Source: Croceivirga sp. (GTDB lineage Bacteria > Bacteroidota > Bacteroidia > Flavobacteriales > Flavobacteriaceae). From it: DNA of 64,000 nucleotides. A program made the position numbers and the translations under genes. The notes under the pieces are model-generated. The model searched no databases. It saw only the letters and a list, made by a program, of their open reading frames with translations, and was not told where the DNA came from. Shown piece by piece: positions 33,755 to 43,153 of the stretch; position 1 is the stretch's first letter, and each line of letters opens with the position of its first letter. The stretch lies in the NCBI GenBank assembly GCA_028284935.1, contig JANQQQ010000012.1, positions 310,001 through 374,000 on the forward strand, written 5' to 3'.

Positions 33755-34570
33755 TTAGTTATTTCCTAAAATTAAAGGAAGTCCATCATCACCAGAACCG
33801 ACCACGACCACCTTGGCATTTGGGGACTGCGACAACTTTAATGTGGCTTCAATCCCCTTATCCTGCAAAATTTTATCCGTAAGTGATGCACTTAAAATTC
33901 TATTGGCATCGGCCTTTCCTTGTGCTTCTATCCGTTGGCGCTCTGCTTCCTTTTCGGCCGTGACCAATCGAAACTCGTATTCCAGGGACTCCTGCTCTTG
34001 CTTCAGTTTACGTTCTATCGCTTCTTTAATGGTCGGTGGTAAGGTAACATCACGTACCAATATTTCATCAAGAACAATGTGCTGATCTTCCACAATTTTC
34101 TTGGTCTCCTCAAAAATCTCTGCCTGAATGGCATCCCGTTTACTGGAGTACAATTGTTCGGGAGTGTACCGTCCTACAACGGAACGCGCTGCCGAACGTA
34201 TGGTTGGCAATAGAATCCGATCCAGATACCCCTCACCAATTTCCTGGTGGAGTTGTCCCAATTCATCGTACTGGGGCATGTACCAAGCCGAGGCATCCAA
34301 TTGGATATCCAAACCATTGGAGGAAAGTACTTTCATTTTTTCAAAAACTTCTTGTCGCCGTACCTCGTATACATACACTTTATTCCATGGTAGAACAAAG
34401 TGAAATCCTTCACCTAAGGGCGACTCGTCCGTGACGACCCCTCCCCCAAAACGTTTCCAAAGCACTCCTGCCTCACCAGCGCTGATATTTACAGCTGATT
34501 TGGAAATCAAAATGAATAAAATAATAACTGCAACTACAATAGGTAAACCTATCCTGGGTAATCGATCCAT
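33755..34570 (-). CDS. Prohibitin/SPFH-domain membrane protein
   Basis: The 271-residue protein has an N-terminal membrane helix (about 8-27) and an SPFH/Band 7 domain (about 30-230; GVLWKRFGGGVVTDESPLGEGFHFVLPW, SSKRDAIQAEIFEETKKIVEDQHIVLDEILVRDVTLPPTIKEAIERKL), followed by a coiled coil (EQESLEYEFRLVTAEKEAERQRIEAQG). Prohibitin-like proteins form large membrane rings that organise proteases or lipid domains. It is the last gene before the his leader and is 13 bp after the VWA gene. Confidence 0.9.
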   Translation of the reverse strand: MDRLPRIGLPIVVAVIILFILISKSAVNISAGEAGVLWKRFGGGVVTDESPLGEGFHFVLPWNKVYVYEVRRQEVFEKMKVLSSNGLDIQLDASAWYMPQYDELGQLHQEIGEGYLDRILLPTIRSAARSVVGRYTPEQLYSSKRDAIQAEIFEETKKIVEDQHIVLDEILVRDVTLPPTIKEAIERKLKQEQESLEYEFRLVTAEKEAERQRIEAQGKADANRILSASLTDKILQDKGIEATLKLSQSPNAKVVVVGSGDDGLPLILGNN

Positions 34571-34583
34571 AAGTGTTACTCTT

Positions 34584-36614
34584 TTAAATTAAACCGTTGT
34601 ATTTTCTAATAAACCATTCCGATGCAAGTGCCAGTACCATAATGCCCAACACTATCCTAAAATCTATTAAAGATACTACATTCCGCGTGCTTTTTTGAAT
34701 AGGAATGAAGTCATTGTCATTCATTAATTTCCGTATCAATTGATCGGTCTGGTCAGGGTAATATATATCACCTGAATTCCTCCTTGCCAGACGCTCCAGT
34801 TTTATATGATTTGAGCTCATGAACTGCTTCTCCAAATCAAAATCAAGAATTCTGAATTGACCGGATTTTGAAATTCGCTCTGTGGTCTCTGCAACGGTAA
34901 AGGAGTATTCCCCCTCCTCCAAATCACTTAAGTCAACTTGGTAGGTATCTCCTGACAGAAGCATGGGTATGTCCCTTACCAAACCATTTTCACCAGTAAG
35001 ATGAAGATTTAGGTTGGCATCCCTTTCAAAATCATAGGCCTTATTAAAAAATGAGGCCCGTATCAATGCTTCTGAAGCATTTTCATAGACATTCTCATAC
35101 TCCAATCGTAAACGTTCTTTTTTTCCGGAACTGGAAAGAAAAAAAATGAGCTTTCCAATGAGTGCATCAAAACTGGAAAAATCTTGATTGTTCCGATAGG
35201 TACTCAATCTCCATTTCCAAATATTTTCACCTAGAAGAAAAGCTTGTTTGTTACTTTCATCGTCGTCCAAAACAAAAAATAATGGTTCCTGAAGATTGAC
35301 ACCACGGATTTTTTGATACGCCAGTACCTTAGGGTCTGCAATAATGTTAAGTTCACCCAATTCCCCTTGAAGTGGAGGGAAACCATCCATAGTAAAACTT
35401 GAAATATCAAAGATTTCAAAAGCTTCGTTCTTGAGAGGAAGAACTTCTTCTTCCTGACCAAATCCGTCCAAGGTAACTCTTTGGAGCTCATCATTCAAAA
35501 AACTCCAATCTGTTTGAGTGCCCGCGATAATAAAACTTCCTCCTCCCCGTTGCTTTAAAAAATTATAGATGTTCCCAAATTCCACATTGGGCTGGTAAAG
35601 AACAAAAATATCGACCTTCTCCAATGCCTCATTCGACGCTAGCGGCGACAAAACTACCACCTGTCTTTGCTCGTTGGATTCTATCGCCTTTTTTAAGGCT
35701 CCAATATCAGGGTGCTTAAAGGATGAAACGATGCCGACCACCGTTCTTTCATCAATAATCTCAATGGCAATTTCCTTGCTGTTGTTTTGGGTATTTTTTT
35801 CTCCTTCCAATTCCCCCAACACAATTCCAATCGTTTTAATACCCGTGGATTGGGCCTCAATATTGGTACTTAGGGTGTGGGAACGCTTATTAGGGGTAAA
35901 CTCCAAAGATTCTTGATGTACCATTCTTCCATCCATAAATACTTTGGCTATGACACTTGCCTCCGACTTCCCAGAATATAGGGTTTGTACTTCCAAAGGA
36001 AATTGATTGTCCAAAAAGGCATATCTATTGCTGTTAACCATTCCAACGGCCACATCTTGGTAAGAAGTTGTGTCCCCAACGACAATGGTATTCAACACCG
36101 ATGGATTATTTACATCAAAATACTCATAGTCCCGGCCATAGGTTTGATTGCCATCAGTTATCAAAACAATGGCATTATTGGTGTTGGAAAACGTTTCCTT
36201 TACCGTTTGCAGACCTGTAAATATATCCGTCGAATTTCCCTGAAAAGAGATACTGTCCAAGGGTTGAATATCTCTTGAAAATGCATAGGGATGAATTGAG
36301 AATTTATCTTGAAGCTCTATACCTTGCGTAAACGCTTCAACCAAGTTTGCAACGTCCCCTTCCCCACCAAGATCACGCATGGAGGAGGATTCGTCCACCA
36401 ATAGGATGAGATTTGCTTTCTTGGTATGATAGGTGTTTTTTGAGAACTCCGGATTAATGAGCAATACCAATCCGGAAAACAGGGATACAAAACGTAGGAA
36501 GGTCAATAGTACTTGATAGTTCAGACTCGCTTTAGAACGGTAATAATGAAAGGTTGCAGCTCCCAAAGCCAATAGAAAAGCTGCCAGAATGAGTAAAACA
36601 GTCTGAATTTGCAT
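34584..36614 (-). CDS. VWA-domain membrane protein
   Basis: The 676-residue protein has N-terminal membrane helices (about 5-22 and 36-56), a von Willebrand A domain (about 68-220; ANLILLVDESSSMRDLGG, MIDAS residues D74-x-S76-x-S78, then LITDGNQTYGRD) and a C-terminal membrane helix (about 650-668). It resembles BatA-type and related membrane VWA proteins of Bacteroidota but without the MoxR/DUF58 neighbours. The domain binds a protein partner through a metal ion. It sits between fabG and the prohibitin gene in one transcription unit. Confidence 0.82.
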   Translation of the reverse strand: MQIQTVLLILAAFLLALGAATFHYYRSKASLNYQVLLTFLRFVSLFSGLVLLINPEFSKNTYHTKKANLILLVDESSSMRDLGGEGDVANLVEAFTQGIELQDKFSIHPYAFSRDIQPLDSISFQGNSTDIFTGLQTVKETFSNTNNAIVLITDGNQTYGRDYEYFDVNNPSVLNTIVVGDTTSYQDVAVGMVNSNRYAFLDNQFPLEVQTLYSGKSEASVIAKVFMDGRMVHQESLEFTPNKRSHTLSTNIEAQSTGIKTIGIVLGELEGEKNTQNNSKEIAIEIIDERTVVGIVSSFKHPDIGALKKAIESNEQRQVVVLSPLASNEALEKVDIFVLYQPNVEFGNIYNFLKQRGGGSFIIAGTQTDWSFLNDELQRVTLDGFGQEEEVLPLKNEAFEIFDISSFTMDGFPPLQGELGELNIIADPKVLAYQKIRGVNLQEPLFFVLDDDESNKQAFLLGENIWKWRLSTYRNNQDFSSFDALIGKLIFFLSSSGKKERLRLEYENVYENASEALIRASFFNKAYDFERDANLNLHLTGENGLVRDIPMLLSGDTYQVDLSDLEEGEYSFTVAETTERISKSGQFRILDFDLEKQFMSSNHIKLERLARRNSGDIYYPDQTDQLIRKLMNDNDFIPIQKSTRNVVSLIDFRIVLGIMVLALASEWFIRKYNGLI

Positions 36615-36627
36615 CTAGAGCAACCCT

Positions 36628-37374
36628 TTACGTCAACATACCGCCGTCAACATTTAAAACTTGTCCGGTGACGTAAGCAGAAAGGTCAGAGGCCAAGTAC
36701 AAACAGGCATTTGCTACATCTTCCGGGGACCCCCCTCGCTTTAAAGGAATGGCATCTCGCCAACCCTGCACCGTTTTTTCATCCAATTTATCGGTCATTT
36801 CCGTCTCAATAAATCCCGGGGCAATGGCATTACAGCGAATGTTTCTGGAACCCAATTCCAACGCCACGGATTTTGTGAAGCCGATCATTCCGGCCTTCGA
36901 TGCCGCATAATTGGTTTGACCCGCATTACCTTTAACCCCTACCACGCTGCTCATATTGATGATGGAACCGGACCTTTGTTTCAATAGGGTACGTTGCACC
37001 GCTTTGGTCATATTAAAAACAGATTTTAGGTTAACTTCAATTACTTTGTCAAAGTCTTCCTCGCCCATGCGCATTAATAAATTGTCCTTGGTGATTCCCG
37101 CATTATTGATCAATACATCAATTCCTCCAAAATCCTCCAATACCGAAGAAACGAGCTGTTCAGCCTCTTCAAAACTTGCAGCATTGCTTTTGTAGGCCTT
37201 TGCCTTTACTCCAAGCGCACTTAATTCCTGCTCCAATTCCAAAGCGGGTCCCTCACTGGAGCTAAAGGTAAAAGCTACATTGGCCCCGTGATGGGCAAAT
37301 ACCTGGGCAATCCCCTTTCCTATACCACGACTTGCGCCTGTAATAATGACATTTTTACTTTCTAAAAGTCCCAT
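36628..37374 (-). CDS. fabG: 3-oxoacyl-[acyl-carrier-protein] reductase
   Basis: The 248-residue short-chain dehydrogenase has the TGASRGIGKGIAQ Rossmann motif, NNAGIT, the catalytic Ser (NMSSVVG), and YAASKAG (Tyr and Lys). It is of the length and sequence typical of FabG, reducing 3-oxoacyl-ACP with NADPH in type II fatty acid synthesis. It heads a transcription unit with the VWA and prohibitin genes. A TATATTTG box lies about 26 bp upstream of the start. Confidence 0.93.
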   Translation of the reverse strand: MGLLESKNVIITGASRGIGKGIAQVFAHHGANVAFTFSSSEGPALELEQELSALGVKAKAYKSNAASFEEAEQLVSSVLEDFGGIDVLINNAGITKDNLLMRMGEEDFDKVIEVNLKSVFNMTKAVQRTLLKQRSGSIINMSSVVGVKGNAGQTNYAASKAGMIGFTKSVALELGSRNIRCNAIAPGFIETEMTDKLDEKTVQGWRDAIPLKRGGSPEDVANACLYLASDLSAYVTGQVLNVDGGMLT

Positions 37375-37400
37375 ATGTTATTCTTTAGGTTGGTAAACTT

Positions 37401-37408
37401 CAAATATA
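37401..37408 (-). promoter_or_regulatory. Bacteroidota-type -7 promoter box for fabG
   Basis: The minus-strand sequence TATATTTG matches TAnnTTTG exactly and ends 26 bp before the fabG ATG. A clear TTTG -33 element at the usual distance was not seen. Confidence 0.5.
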
Positions 37409-37431
37409 GGATTTGTGAAACGATCGCCCCA

Positions 37432-37459
37432 TAAAAAAATCCCAGCAAAGCCGGGATTT
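37432..37459 (-). terminator. Rho-independent terminator after sucD
   Basis: On the minus strand AAATCCCGGC pairs with GCTGGGATTT around TTT (one G-U pair), followed by a run of T. It lies 22 bp downstream of the sucD stop codon and before the fabG promoter. Confidence 0.8.
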
Positions 37460-37481
37460 AGTATTGTTTTAACGCATTCGG

Positions 37482-38354
37482 TTACCCCATTACTTCCTTA
37501 ACCTTCCTGCCAATTTCAGCAGGGGAGTCTACGACATGGATACCACACTCCCTCATAATCCGTTTTTTGGCTTGGGCCGTATCATCACTTCCGCCAACGA
37601 TGGCTCCCGCATGTCCCATAGTCCGACCAGCTGGAGCGGTTTCACCAGCAATAAATCCAATAATAGGCTTATTACTGCCGCTTTCTTTATACCAGCGGGC
37701 TGCATCCGGTTCCAATTGCCCTCCAATCTCTCCAATCATCACTACACATTCAGTATCTGAATCATTTATAAGGAGTTCCACCGCCTGTTTCGTTGTGGTA
37801 CCAATAATGGGATCACCACCAATTCCTATGGCAGTAGTTATTCCCAATCCTTGACGGACGACCTGATCGGCAGCTTCGTAGGTTAGCGTTCCAGACTTAG
37901 AAACAATACCCACGTTGCCCGCCTTGAAAACAAATCCAGGCATGATGCCCACTTTGGCCTCACCTGGAGTGATTACCCCGGGGCAGTTAGGGCCAATCAA
38001 TGTGCAATTCAAATCCTTGATGTAATTATTGGCCTTCACCATATCGGCAACCGGAATGCCTTCGGTAATTGTTATGATAACTTTGATTCCTGCATTGGCA
38101 GCTTCCATTATGGCATCGGCGGCAAAAGCTGGGGGTACAAAAATAATAGTAGTATCCGCACCTACCTTTTCCACAGCTTCCTCAACCGTATTGAATACCG
38201 GCTTTCCCAAATGTTCCTGTCCTCCTTTTCCCGGAGTAACGCCTCCCACAACATTGGTTCCATAATCAATCATTTGTTCCGCATGAAAAGTACCCTCACT
38301 ACCGGTAAAACCTTGTACTATAATCTTGGAATCTTTGTTTACTAAAACACTCAT
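37482..38354 (-). CDS. sucD: Succinate-CoA ligase, ADP-forming, alpha subunit
   Basis: With the ATG at 38354 ([16 protein letters not shown]) the protein has 290 residues. It shows the CoA-binding domain [30 protein letters not shown] and GIGGDPIIG, and the phosphorylated active-site His in GHAGAIVGG. It makes succinate and ATP from succinyl-CoA in the citric acid cycle together with SucC, which is not in this window. The start codon was chosen over an upstream ATG that has no conserved sequence. Confidence 0.96.
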   Translation of the reverse strand: MSVLVNKDSKIIVQGFTGSEGTFHAEQMIDYGTNVVGGVTPGKGGQEHLGKPVFNTVEEAVEKVGADTTIIFVPPAFAADAIMEAANAGIKVIITITEGIPVADMVKANNYIKDLNCTLIGPNCPGVITPGEAKVGIMPGFVFKAGNVGIVSKSGTLTYEAADQVVRQGLGITTAIGIGGDPIIGTTTKQAVELLINDSDTECVVMIGEIGGQLEPDAARWYKESGSNKPIIGFIAGETAPAGRTMGHAGAIVGGSDDTAQAKKRIMRECGIHVVDSPAEIGRKVKEVMG

Positions 38355-38419
38355 TCTATTCTGTTTGTTAGCGTGCACAAAAATAGCGTATTGCCACTAT
38401 CTAAAATGCTATTCGGTGT

Positions 38420-39343
38420 TTAATTTTTTACGTTCTCGGCCATGTTTTTAATTGCGGCCAATTCCTTCATCTTTTTTCGGGCTTCTTCGGCAGGGCTACC
38501 AAAATAGGTTTTCCCACCGGGCAAGGATTTACTTACACCGGATTGTGCATGAACCACAGCACCTTTCCCAATGGTTATTCCACTAATTACACCTACCTGG
38601 CCCCAAAGGGTCACTTCGTCTTCAATAACAGTGCACCCTGCAATACCACATTGGGAAGCAATTAGGCATTTTTTACCAATAACCGTATCATGGCCCACTT
38701 GAATTTGGTTATCCAATTTACTTCCCTCCCGGATGGTAGTATCGCCCGTGACACCCCTATCAATAGTACACCCCGCCCCGATTTCAACATCATCCTCGAT
38801 GATTACTCGTCCACCTGACAAGAACTTATCCCATTTACCATTGCGCTTGCTGTAATAAAAAGCGTCACCACCCAGTACAGTCCCTGAGTGTATAATGACA
38901 TTGTTCCCTATCACACAGTTATTATTAATGGCCACGTTTGAATGAATTAAGCAATTCTCTCCTATTGTGACTTGGTTCCCAACAAATACATTGGGTTGAA
39001 TAATCGTACCCTTACCAATGGTGGCCGTATCCATTATACTTTTTGAGGCGGACTGAAAAGGTCTAAAATAAGTGGTTAGTGCATTGAAGTCACGAAATGG
39101 GTCGTCCGAAATCAACAGGGCCTTTCCTTCCGGACAATCAACCCTCTTATTGATCAATACAATGGTTGCGGCCGAATCCAAGGCTTTGGAGTAGTACTTC
39201 GGATGGTCCACAAATACAATGTCCCCATCTTCCACCACATGAATCTCATTCATCCCCTTGACAGGAAACTCTGGCTGCCCAACGTACTCCACTTGAAGCA
39301 TTTTGGCAATCTCCTCCAGTTTATATATCCGTGGAAACTTCAT
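38420..39343 (-). CDS. LpxD-like UDP-3-O-acylglucosamine N-acyltransferase homologue
   Basis: The 307-residue protein is a left-handed parallel beta-helix of hexapeptide repeats (IGKGTIIQPNVFVGNQVTIGENCLIHSNVAINNNCVIGNNVIIHSGTVLGGDAF) with an N-terminal UDP-binding-like domain (about 1-105), the same plan as LpxD. The classical lpxD gene is at 42093-43130 in the same locus, so this is a second, diverged copy. It may acylate a different acceptor or chain. It ends the lpx/efp operon. Confidence 0.88.
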   Translation of the reverse strand: MKFPRIYKLEEIAKMLQVEYVGQPEFPVKGMNEIHVVEDGDIVFVDHPKYYSKALDSAATIVLINKRVDCPEGKALLISDDPFRDFNALTTYFRPFQSASKSIMDTATIGKGTIIQPNVFVGNQVTIGENCLIHSNVAINNNCVIGNNVIIHSGTVLGGDAFYYSKRNGKWDKFLSGGRVIIEDDVEIGAGCTIDRGVTGDTTIREGSKLDNQIQVGHDTVIGKKCLIASQCGIAGCTVIEDEVTLWGQVGVISGITIGKGAVVHAQSGVSKSLPGGKTYFGSPAEEARKKMKELAAIKNMAENVKN

Positions 39344-39349
39344 CTGCCG

Positions 39350-39916
39350 CTATTCTTTGGCGCGTTCTTGATAGGATGAGGTCGCGGTATCTATTTTGAT
39401 TTTGTCACCTTCATTAATGAACAACGGCACATTGATTCTAGCCCCGGTCTCGACCGTGGCAGGTTTCGTGGCATTGGTAGCGGTATTGCCTTTAACCCCA
39501 GGCTCGGTATGGGTGACTTCCAGGACGACACTGGCTGGCATTTCAACCGATAAAGGCATTTGGTCTTCGGTGTTGAAAATAATGGTCACTACTTCTCCTT
39601 CCTTCAGTAGGTCAGGCGTATCCAAGGCATCTTTCTGCAACGCAATTTGATTGTAGTCATCCGTATTCATAAAATGGAAGGTATCACCTTCGGGATATAA
39701 ATATTGATAGGATCGGGTTTCCACACGTACGTCCTCAATCTTATGACCCGCAGAAAACGTATTGTCAATAACCTTGCCCGTAGTGACGCTTTTCAGTTTG
39801 GTGCGCACAAAAGCTGGGCCTTTCCCTGGTTTTACATGTAGGAATTCCACAATTTTATAAATGTCGTTATTGTACTTGATGCACAATCCTTTTCTAATAT
39901 CCGAAGTGTTTGCCAT
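39350..39916 (-). CDS. efp: Translation elongation factor P
   Basis: The 188-residue protein has the three EF-P domains: KOW-like (about 1-65; VKPGKGPAFVRTKL with Lys32 as the usual modification site), OB (about 70-130) and C-terminal OB (about 131-188; GDKIKIDTATSSYQERA). It stimulates peptide-bond formation at polyproline stretches. It overlaps functionally nothing in its operon, which contains the lpx genes, but this order is common in Bacteroidota. Confidence 0.96.
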   Translation of the reverse strand: MANTSDIRKGLCIKYNNDIYKIVEFLHVKPGKGPAFVRTKLKSVTTGKVIDNTFSAGHKIEDVRVETRSYQYLYPEGDTFHFMNTDDYNQIALQKDALDTPDLLKEGEVVTIIFNTEDQMPLSVEMPASVVLEVTHTEPGVKGNTATNATKPATVETGARINVPLFINEGDKIKIDTATSSYQERAKE

Positions 39917-39918
39917 AC

Positions 39919-40704
39919 TTAATTATTGCTAAAATATCCTTTCATAATACCTCGCTGCGAATCCCTTATAAATTGAAGGATTTCATCACGCTCGGGAGTG
40001 GCTTCCATCTCTGCTTCTATAATTTCTGCAGCTTGGGAATTGTTGTACTGTCTTTGGTATAAAAGACGGTAAATGTTTTGGATTTCCCGGATTTTCTCGG
40101 AAGGAAACCCTCTACGCCTCAAACCTACCGAATTGATCCCCACATAGGAAAGCGGTTCCCTTGCGGCTTTTACAAAGGGGGGTACGTCCTTACGTACCAA
40201 GGAACCTCCCGTTACAAAGGCGTGTCTTCCCACCGATACAAATTGATGCACCGCCACCATGCCGGCCAAAACCACATTTTCCCCTATGGTCACGTGGCCC
40301 GCCAAAGTGGAGTTGTTACTGAAAATACATCCATCCCCAATAAAACAATCATGGGCGATATGGCTGTAGGCCATAATAAGGCAATTATTGCCAATTACCG
40401 TTTTCATGCGGTCCTCCGTACCTTTGTTTATGGTCGCACATTCACGAATGGTGGTGTTATTTCCAATATGGACCGTGGTTTCTTCCCCCTTATATTTTAA
40501 ATCCTGAGGGATGGCAGAAATGACCGCTCCAGGATATATATTACAATTTTTACCGATTCTAGCGCCCTCCATTATGGTAACATTAGATCCTATCCATGTG
40601 CCTTCTCCAATGGTTACATTGTTATGTATGGTAGTGAACGGTTCAATCACGACATTTTTGGCGATTTTAGCTCCCGGATGGACATAAGCCAAAGGTTGAT
40701 TCAT
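39919..40704 (-). CDS. lpxA: Acyl-ACP-UDP-N-acetylglucosamine O-acyltransferase
   Basis: The 261-residue hexapeptide-repeat enzyme has IHNNVTIGEGTWIGSNVTIMEGARIG and the active-site region LIMAYSHIAHDCFIGDGCIFSNNSTLAGHV, then VSVGRHAFVTGGSLVRKDVPPFVKAAREPL. The length is standard. It catalyses the first step of lipid A synthesis and lies 1 bp downstream of the lpxC/fabZ gene. Confidence 0.96.
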   Translation of the reverse strand: MNQPLAYVHPGAKIAKNVVIEPFTTIHNNVTIGEGTWIGSNVTIMEGARIGKNCNIYPGAVISAIPQDLKYKGEETTVHIGNNTTIRECATINKGTEDRMKTVIGNNCLIMAYSHIAHDCFIGDGCIFSNNSTLAGHVTIGENVVLAGMVAVHQFVSVGRHAFVTGGSLVRKDVPPFVKAAREPLSYVGINSVGLRRRGFPSEKIREIQNIYRLLYQRQYNNSQAAEIIEAEMEATPERDEILQFIRDSQRGIMKGYFSNN

Positions 40705-40705
40705 A

Positions 40706-42112
40706 TTAGTTTCCTTTTACTTTGGTGATTTGAGCCATGATTTCCGCTTCAGAAACCAAACGACCATTGGCATAGGCCCTGGCTTGCATTTGACATATAC
40801 CCCGTCGGATTGGGGATATTAAATCCAACTTAAAAATCAAAGTGTCCCCAGGTACCACTTGGTGTTTGTACCTAACGTTATCAATTTTCAATAGATAGGT
40901 TAAATAGTTTTCTGGATCCGGAACAGTACTAAGAACCAATATGCCTCCCGTTTGTGCCATAGCCTCAATTTGCAGAACTCCTGGCATTACAGGTGCGCCC
41001 GGAAAATGACCAACAAAGAAGGGCTCGTTCATGGTCACGTTTTTGATACCAATGACATGCTCTTCCGTAAGTTCCAAAATACGGTCCACCAACAAAAATG
41101 GTGGACGATGCGGAAGCATCTCCATAATTTGATTGATGTCTTTCACCGGGGGGGCATGCAAATCAACATCAGGAACGTAATTTCGCCTTTCCTGTTTTAT
41201 GATTTTTTGAAGCTTCTTGGCAAATTGGGTATTTACAAAGTGCCCAGGTTTATTGGCAATCACTTTTCCCTTGATCCTTGTCCCCGTCAAAGCTAAATCC
41301 CCTATGACATCCAATAGTTTGTGCCTTGCCGCTTCATTGGGGTGATGCAGGGTAAGGTTATCCAATATTCCATTCGGTTTTACGGAAAGCTTTTTCTTTT
41401 TGAAGGCCTTTTCCAGCCGTTTCATGGTGGATTCTGAAATCTCCTTATCCACATACACAATGGCATTGTTCAAATCACCACCTTTGATTAAACCGTGTTC
41501 CAGAAGCATTTCCAATTCATGCAGGAAACTAAAGGTTCGCGCATTGGCTATTTCAGATTTGAAATCGCTCATATGGTCCAAGGTGGCATTTTGGGTTCCC
41601 AAGACTTTAGTGCCAAAATCAACCATGGTGGTCACCTGATACTCTTGGGAAGGAATAACGGTTATCTCGCTTCCAGTGGCCTCATCCTTATAGGAAATAA
41701 CATCTTTGACAATGTATTCATCCCTGTCCATTTCCTGTTCCACAAAACCGGCCTCCTCCAAGGCCTCAACAAAAAACTTGGAAGATCCATCCATTATCGG
41801 TGGCTCCGGAGCATTGAGTTCCACGAGAACATTGTCCAAATCCATTCCTATCAAAGCAGCAAGAACATGTTCCGAAGTTTGGATTTTAACACCATTCTTC
41901 TCAAGATTGGTTCCCCTTTGCGTGTTGACCACGTAAGAAGCATTGGCCTCTATCACCGGTTCCCCTTCCAAATCCACCCGCTTAAAAGCAAAGCCGTGGT
42001 TTTCTTTTGCCGGAACAAAGGTCATGGTTACATCTTCACCTGTATGAAGACCCACACCTTTTAAAGTAACTGACTTAGCAATGGTTTTTTGCTTAGTGCT
42101 GTTGGCTTTCAT
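40706..42112 (-). CDS. lpxC/fabZ: Bifunctional LpxC/FabZ fusion
   Basis: The 468-residue protein fuses UDP-3-O-acyl-GlcNAc deacetylase (about 1-300; TLKGVGLHTGEDVTMTF, TSEHVLAALIGMDLDNV with zinc His, then HHPNEAARHKLLDVIGDLAL with further ligands) to (3R)-hydroxyacyl-ACP dehydratase (about 320-468; IMEMLPHRPPFLLVDRI and EPFFVGHFPGAPVMPGVLQIEAMAQ). The fusion is a hallmark of Bacteroidota. It couples lipid A synthesis with fatty acid elongation. The start overlaps the lpxD end. Confidence 0.97.
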   Translation of the reverse strand: MKANSTKQKTIAKSVTLKGVGLHTGEDVTMTFVPAKENHGFAFKRVDLEGEPVIEANASYVVNTQRGTNLEKNGVKIQTSEHVLAALIGMDLDNVLVELNAPEPPIMDGSSKFFVEALEEAGFVEQEMDRDEYIVKDVISYKDEATGSEITVIPSQEYQVTTMVDFGTKVLGTQNATLDHMSDFKSEIANARTFSFLHELEMLLEHGLIKGGDLNNAIVYVDKEISESTMKRLEKAFKKKKLSVKPNGILDNLTLHHPNEAARHKLLDVIGDLALTGTRIKGKVIANKPGHFVNTQFAKKLQKIIKQERRNYVPDVDLHAPPVKDINQIMEMLPHRPPFLLVDRILELTEEHVIGIKNVTMNEPFFVGHFPGAPVMPGVLQIEAMAQTGGILVLSTVPDPENYLTYLLKIDNVRYKHQVVPGDTLIFKLDLISPIRRGICQMQARAYANGRLVSEAEIMAQITKVKGN

Positions 42113-43130
42113 GGTTTAATTTCTTTTCCAGTTCGTTAACTTGATTGACTAGTTTTGGTAAGTTTTTAAAATGAACATAAGACTTGTTGTAGTCGCCGTA
42201 GTTCAATGCAGGACTTCCCTGCAGGACTTCATCATCTTTAATATTTCTTCCGATGCCTGACTGTGCTTGAATCCGCACCCGGTCACCAATGGTAATATGA
42301 CCAACAATGCCCACTTGCCCCCCAATTAAACAATGCTTTCCAATTTTGGTGGAACCTGCTATGCCCGTCTGCGCTGCAATAGCCGTGTGTTCCCCTATTT
42401 CAACATTGTGCGCTATCTGTATTTGGTTATCGAGTTTGACGCCTTTTCTTAAAATGGTGGACCCTAACGTTGCCCTATCGATCGTGGTTCCGGCGCCCAC
42501 ATCAACAAAATCCTCTAAAATAACATTACCGGTTTGTGGAACTTTGCTATACTCTCCCTTTTCATTTGGGGTAAACCCAAAACCATCGGCTCCGATTATG
42601 GCTCCACTATGGACCACGCAACTATTTCCGATAATGGATTCCGAATAGATTTTTGAACCGGCAAAGATGGTACAATCATTTCCAATGGTTACATTATCAC
42701 CTATATAGACATTGGGGTATACCTTAACATTGTTACCGATAACCACATTGTCCCCCAAATAGGAAAAAGCCCCAAAATAGAAGCCCTCGCCATAGGTGGC
42801 GGTCTTTGAAATAAACGAAGGGCTCTCAATGCCGACCTTGTTGTTTTTTACCTGATTGTAGTATTCCAATAGTTTTGAAAATGACTTGTAGGCATCGTCT
42901 ACCTTAATTAAGGTGGTCGTCAATGTTTGCTCAGGAACAAAATCCTTGTTTACAATGGTAATTGAGGCCGAGGTGGTGTAAATAAAAGAGGTATACTTTG
43001 GATTGGCCAAAAAGGTTAAACTGCCTCTTTCCCCTTCTTCTATTTTAGAGAGTTTATGTACGGTAATCTCAGGGTTTCCCTCAATTTCTCCCCCTAAAAT
43101 ACCGGCAATTTGGGTAGCAGTAAACTTCAT
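42093..43130 (-). CDS. lpxD: UDP-3-O-(3-hydroxyacyl)glucosamine N-acyltransferase
   Basis: With the ATG at 43130 (MKFTATQIAGILGG) the protein has 345 residues. It shows an N-terminal nucleotide-binding domain (about 1-105) and left-handed beta-helix hexapeptide repeats (VVIGNNVKVYPNVYIGDNVTIGNDCTIFAG, then GVKLDNQIQIAHNVEIGEHTAIAAQTGIAGSTKIG with the catalytic His). It adds the N-linked acyl chain in lipid A synthesis. It precedes the LpxC/FabZ fusion, which overlaps it by 20 bp. Confidence 0.95.
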   Translation of the reverse strand: MKFTATQIAGILGGEIEGNPEITVHKLSKIEEGERGSLTFLANPKYTSFIYTTSASITIVNKDFVPEQTLTTTLIKVDDAYKSFSKLLEYYNQVKNNKVGIESPSFISKTATYGEGFYFGAFSYLGDNVVIGNNVKVYPNVYIGDNVTIGNDCTIFAGSKIYSESIIGNSCVVHSGAIIGADGFGFTPNEKGEYSKVPQTGNVILEDFVDVGAGTTIDRATLGSTILRKGVKLDNQIQIAHNVEIGEHTAIAAQTGIAGSTKIGKHCLIGGQVGIVGHITIGDRVRIQAQSGIGRNIKDDEVLQGSPALNYGDYNKSYVHFKNLPKLVNQVNELEKKLNHESQQH

Positions 43131-43153
43131 TCCGGCAAAAGTAAGAAAATTTG

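Noticed and set aside
41495-42064. Long plus-strand ORF opposite lpxC/fabZ
   Set aside because: It is the antisense frame of a well-conserved gene; the protein has no recognisable domain.
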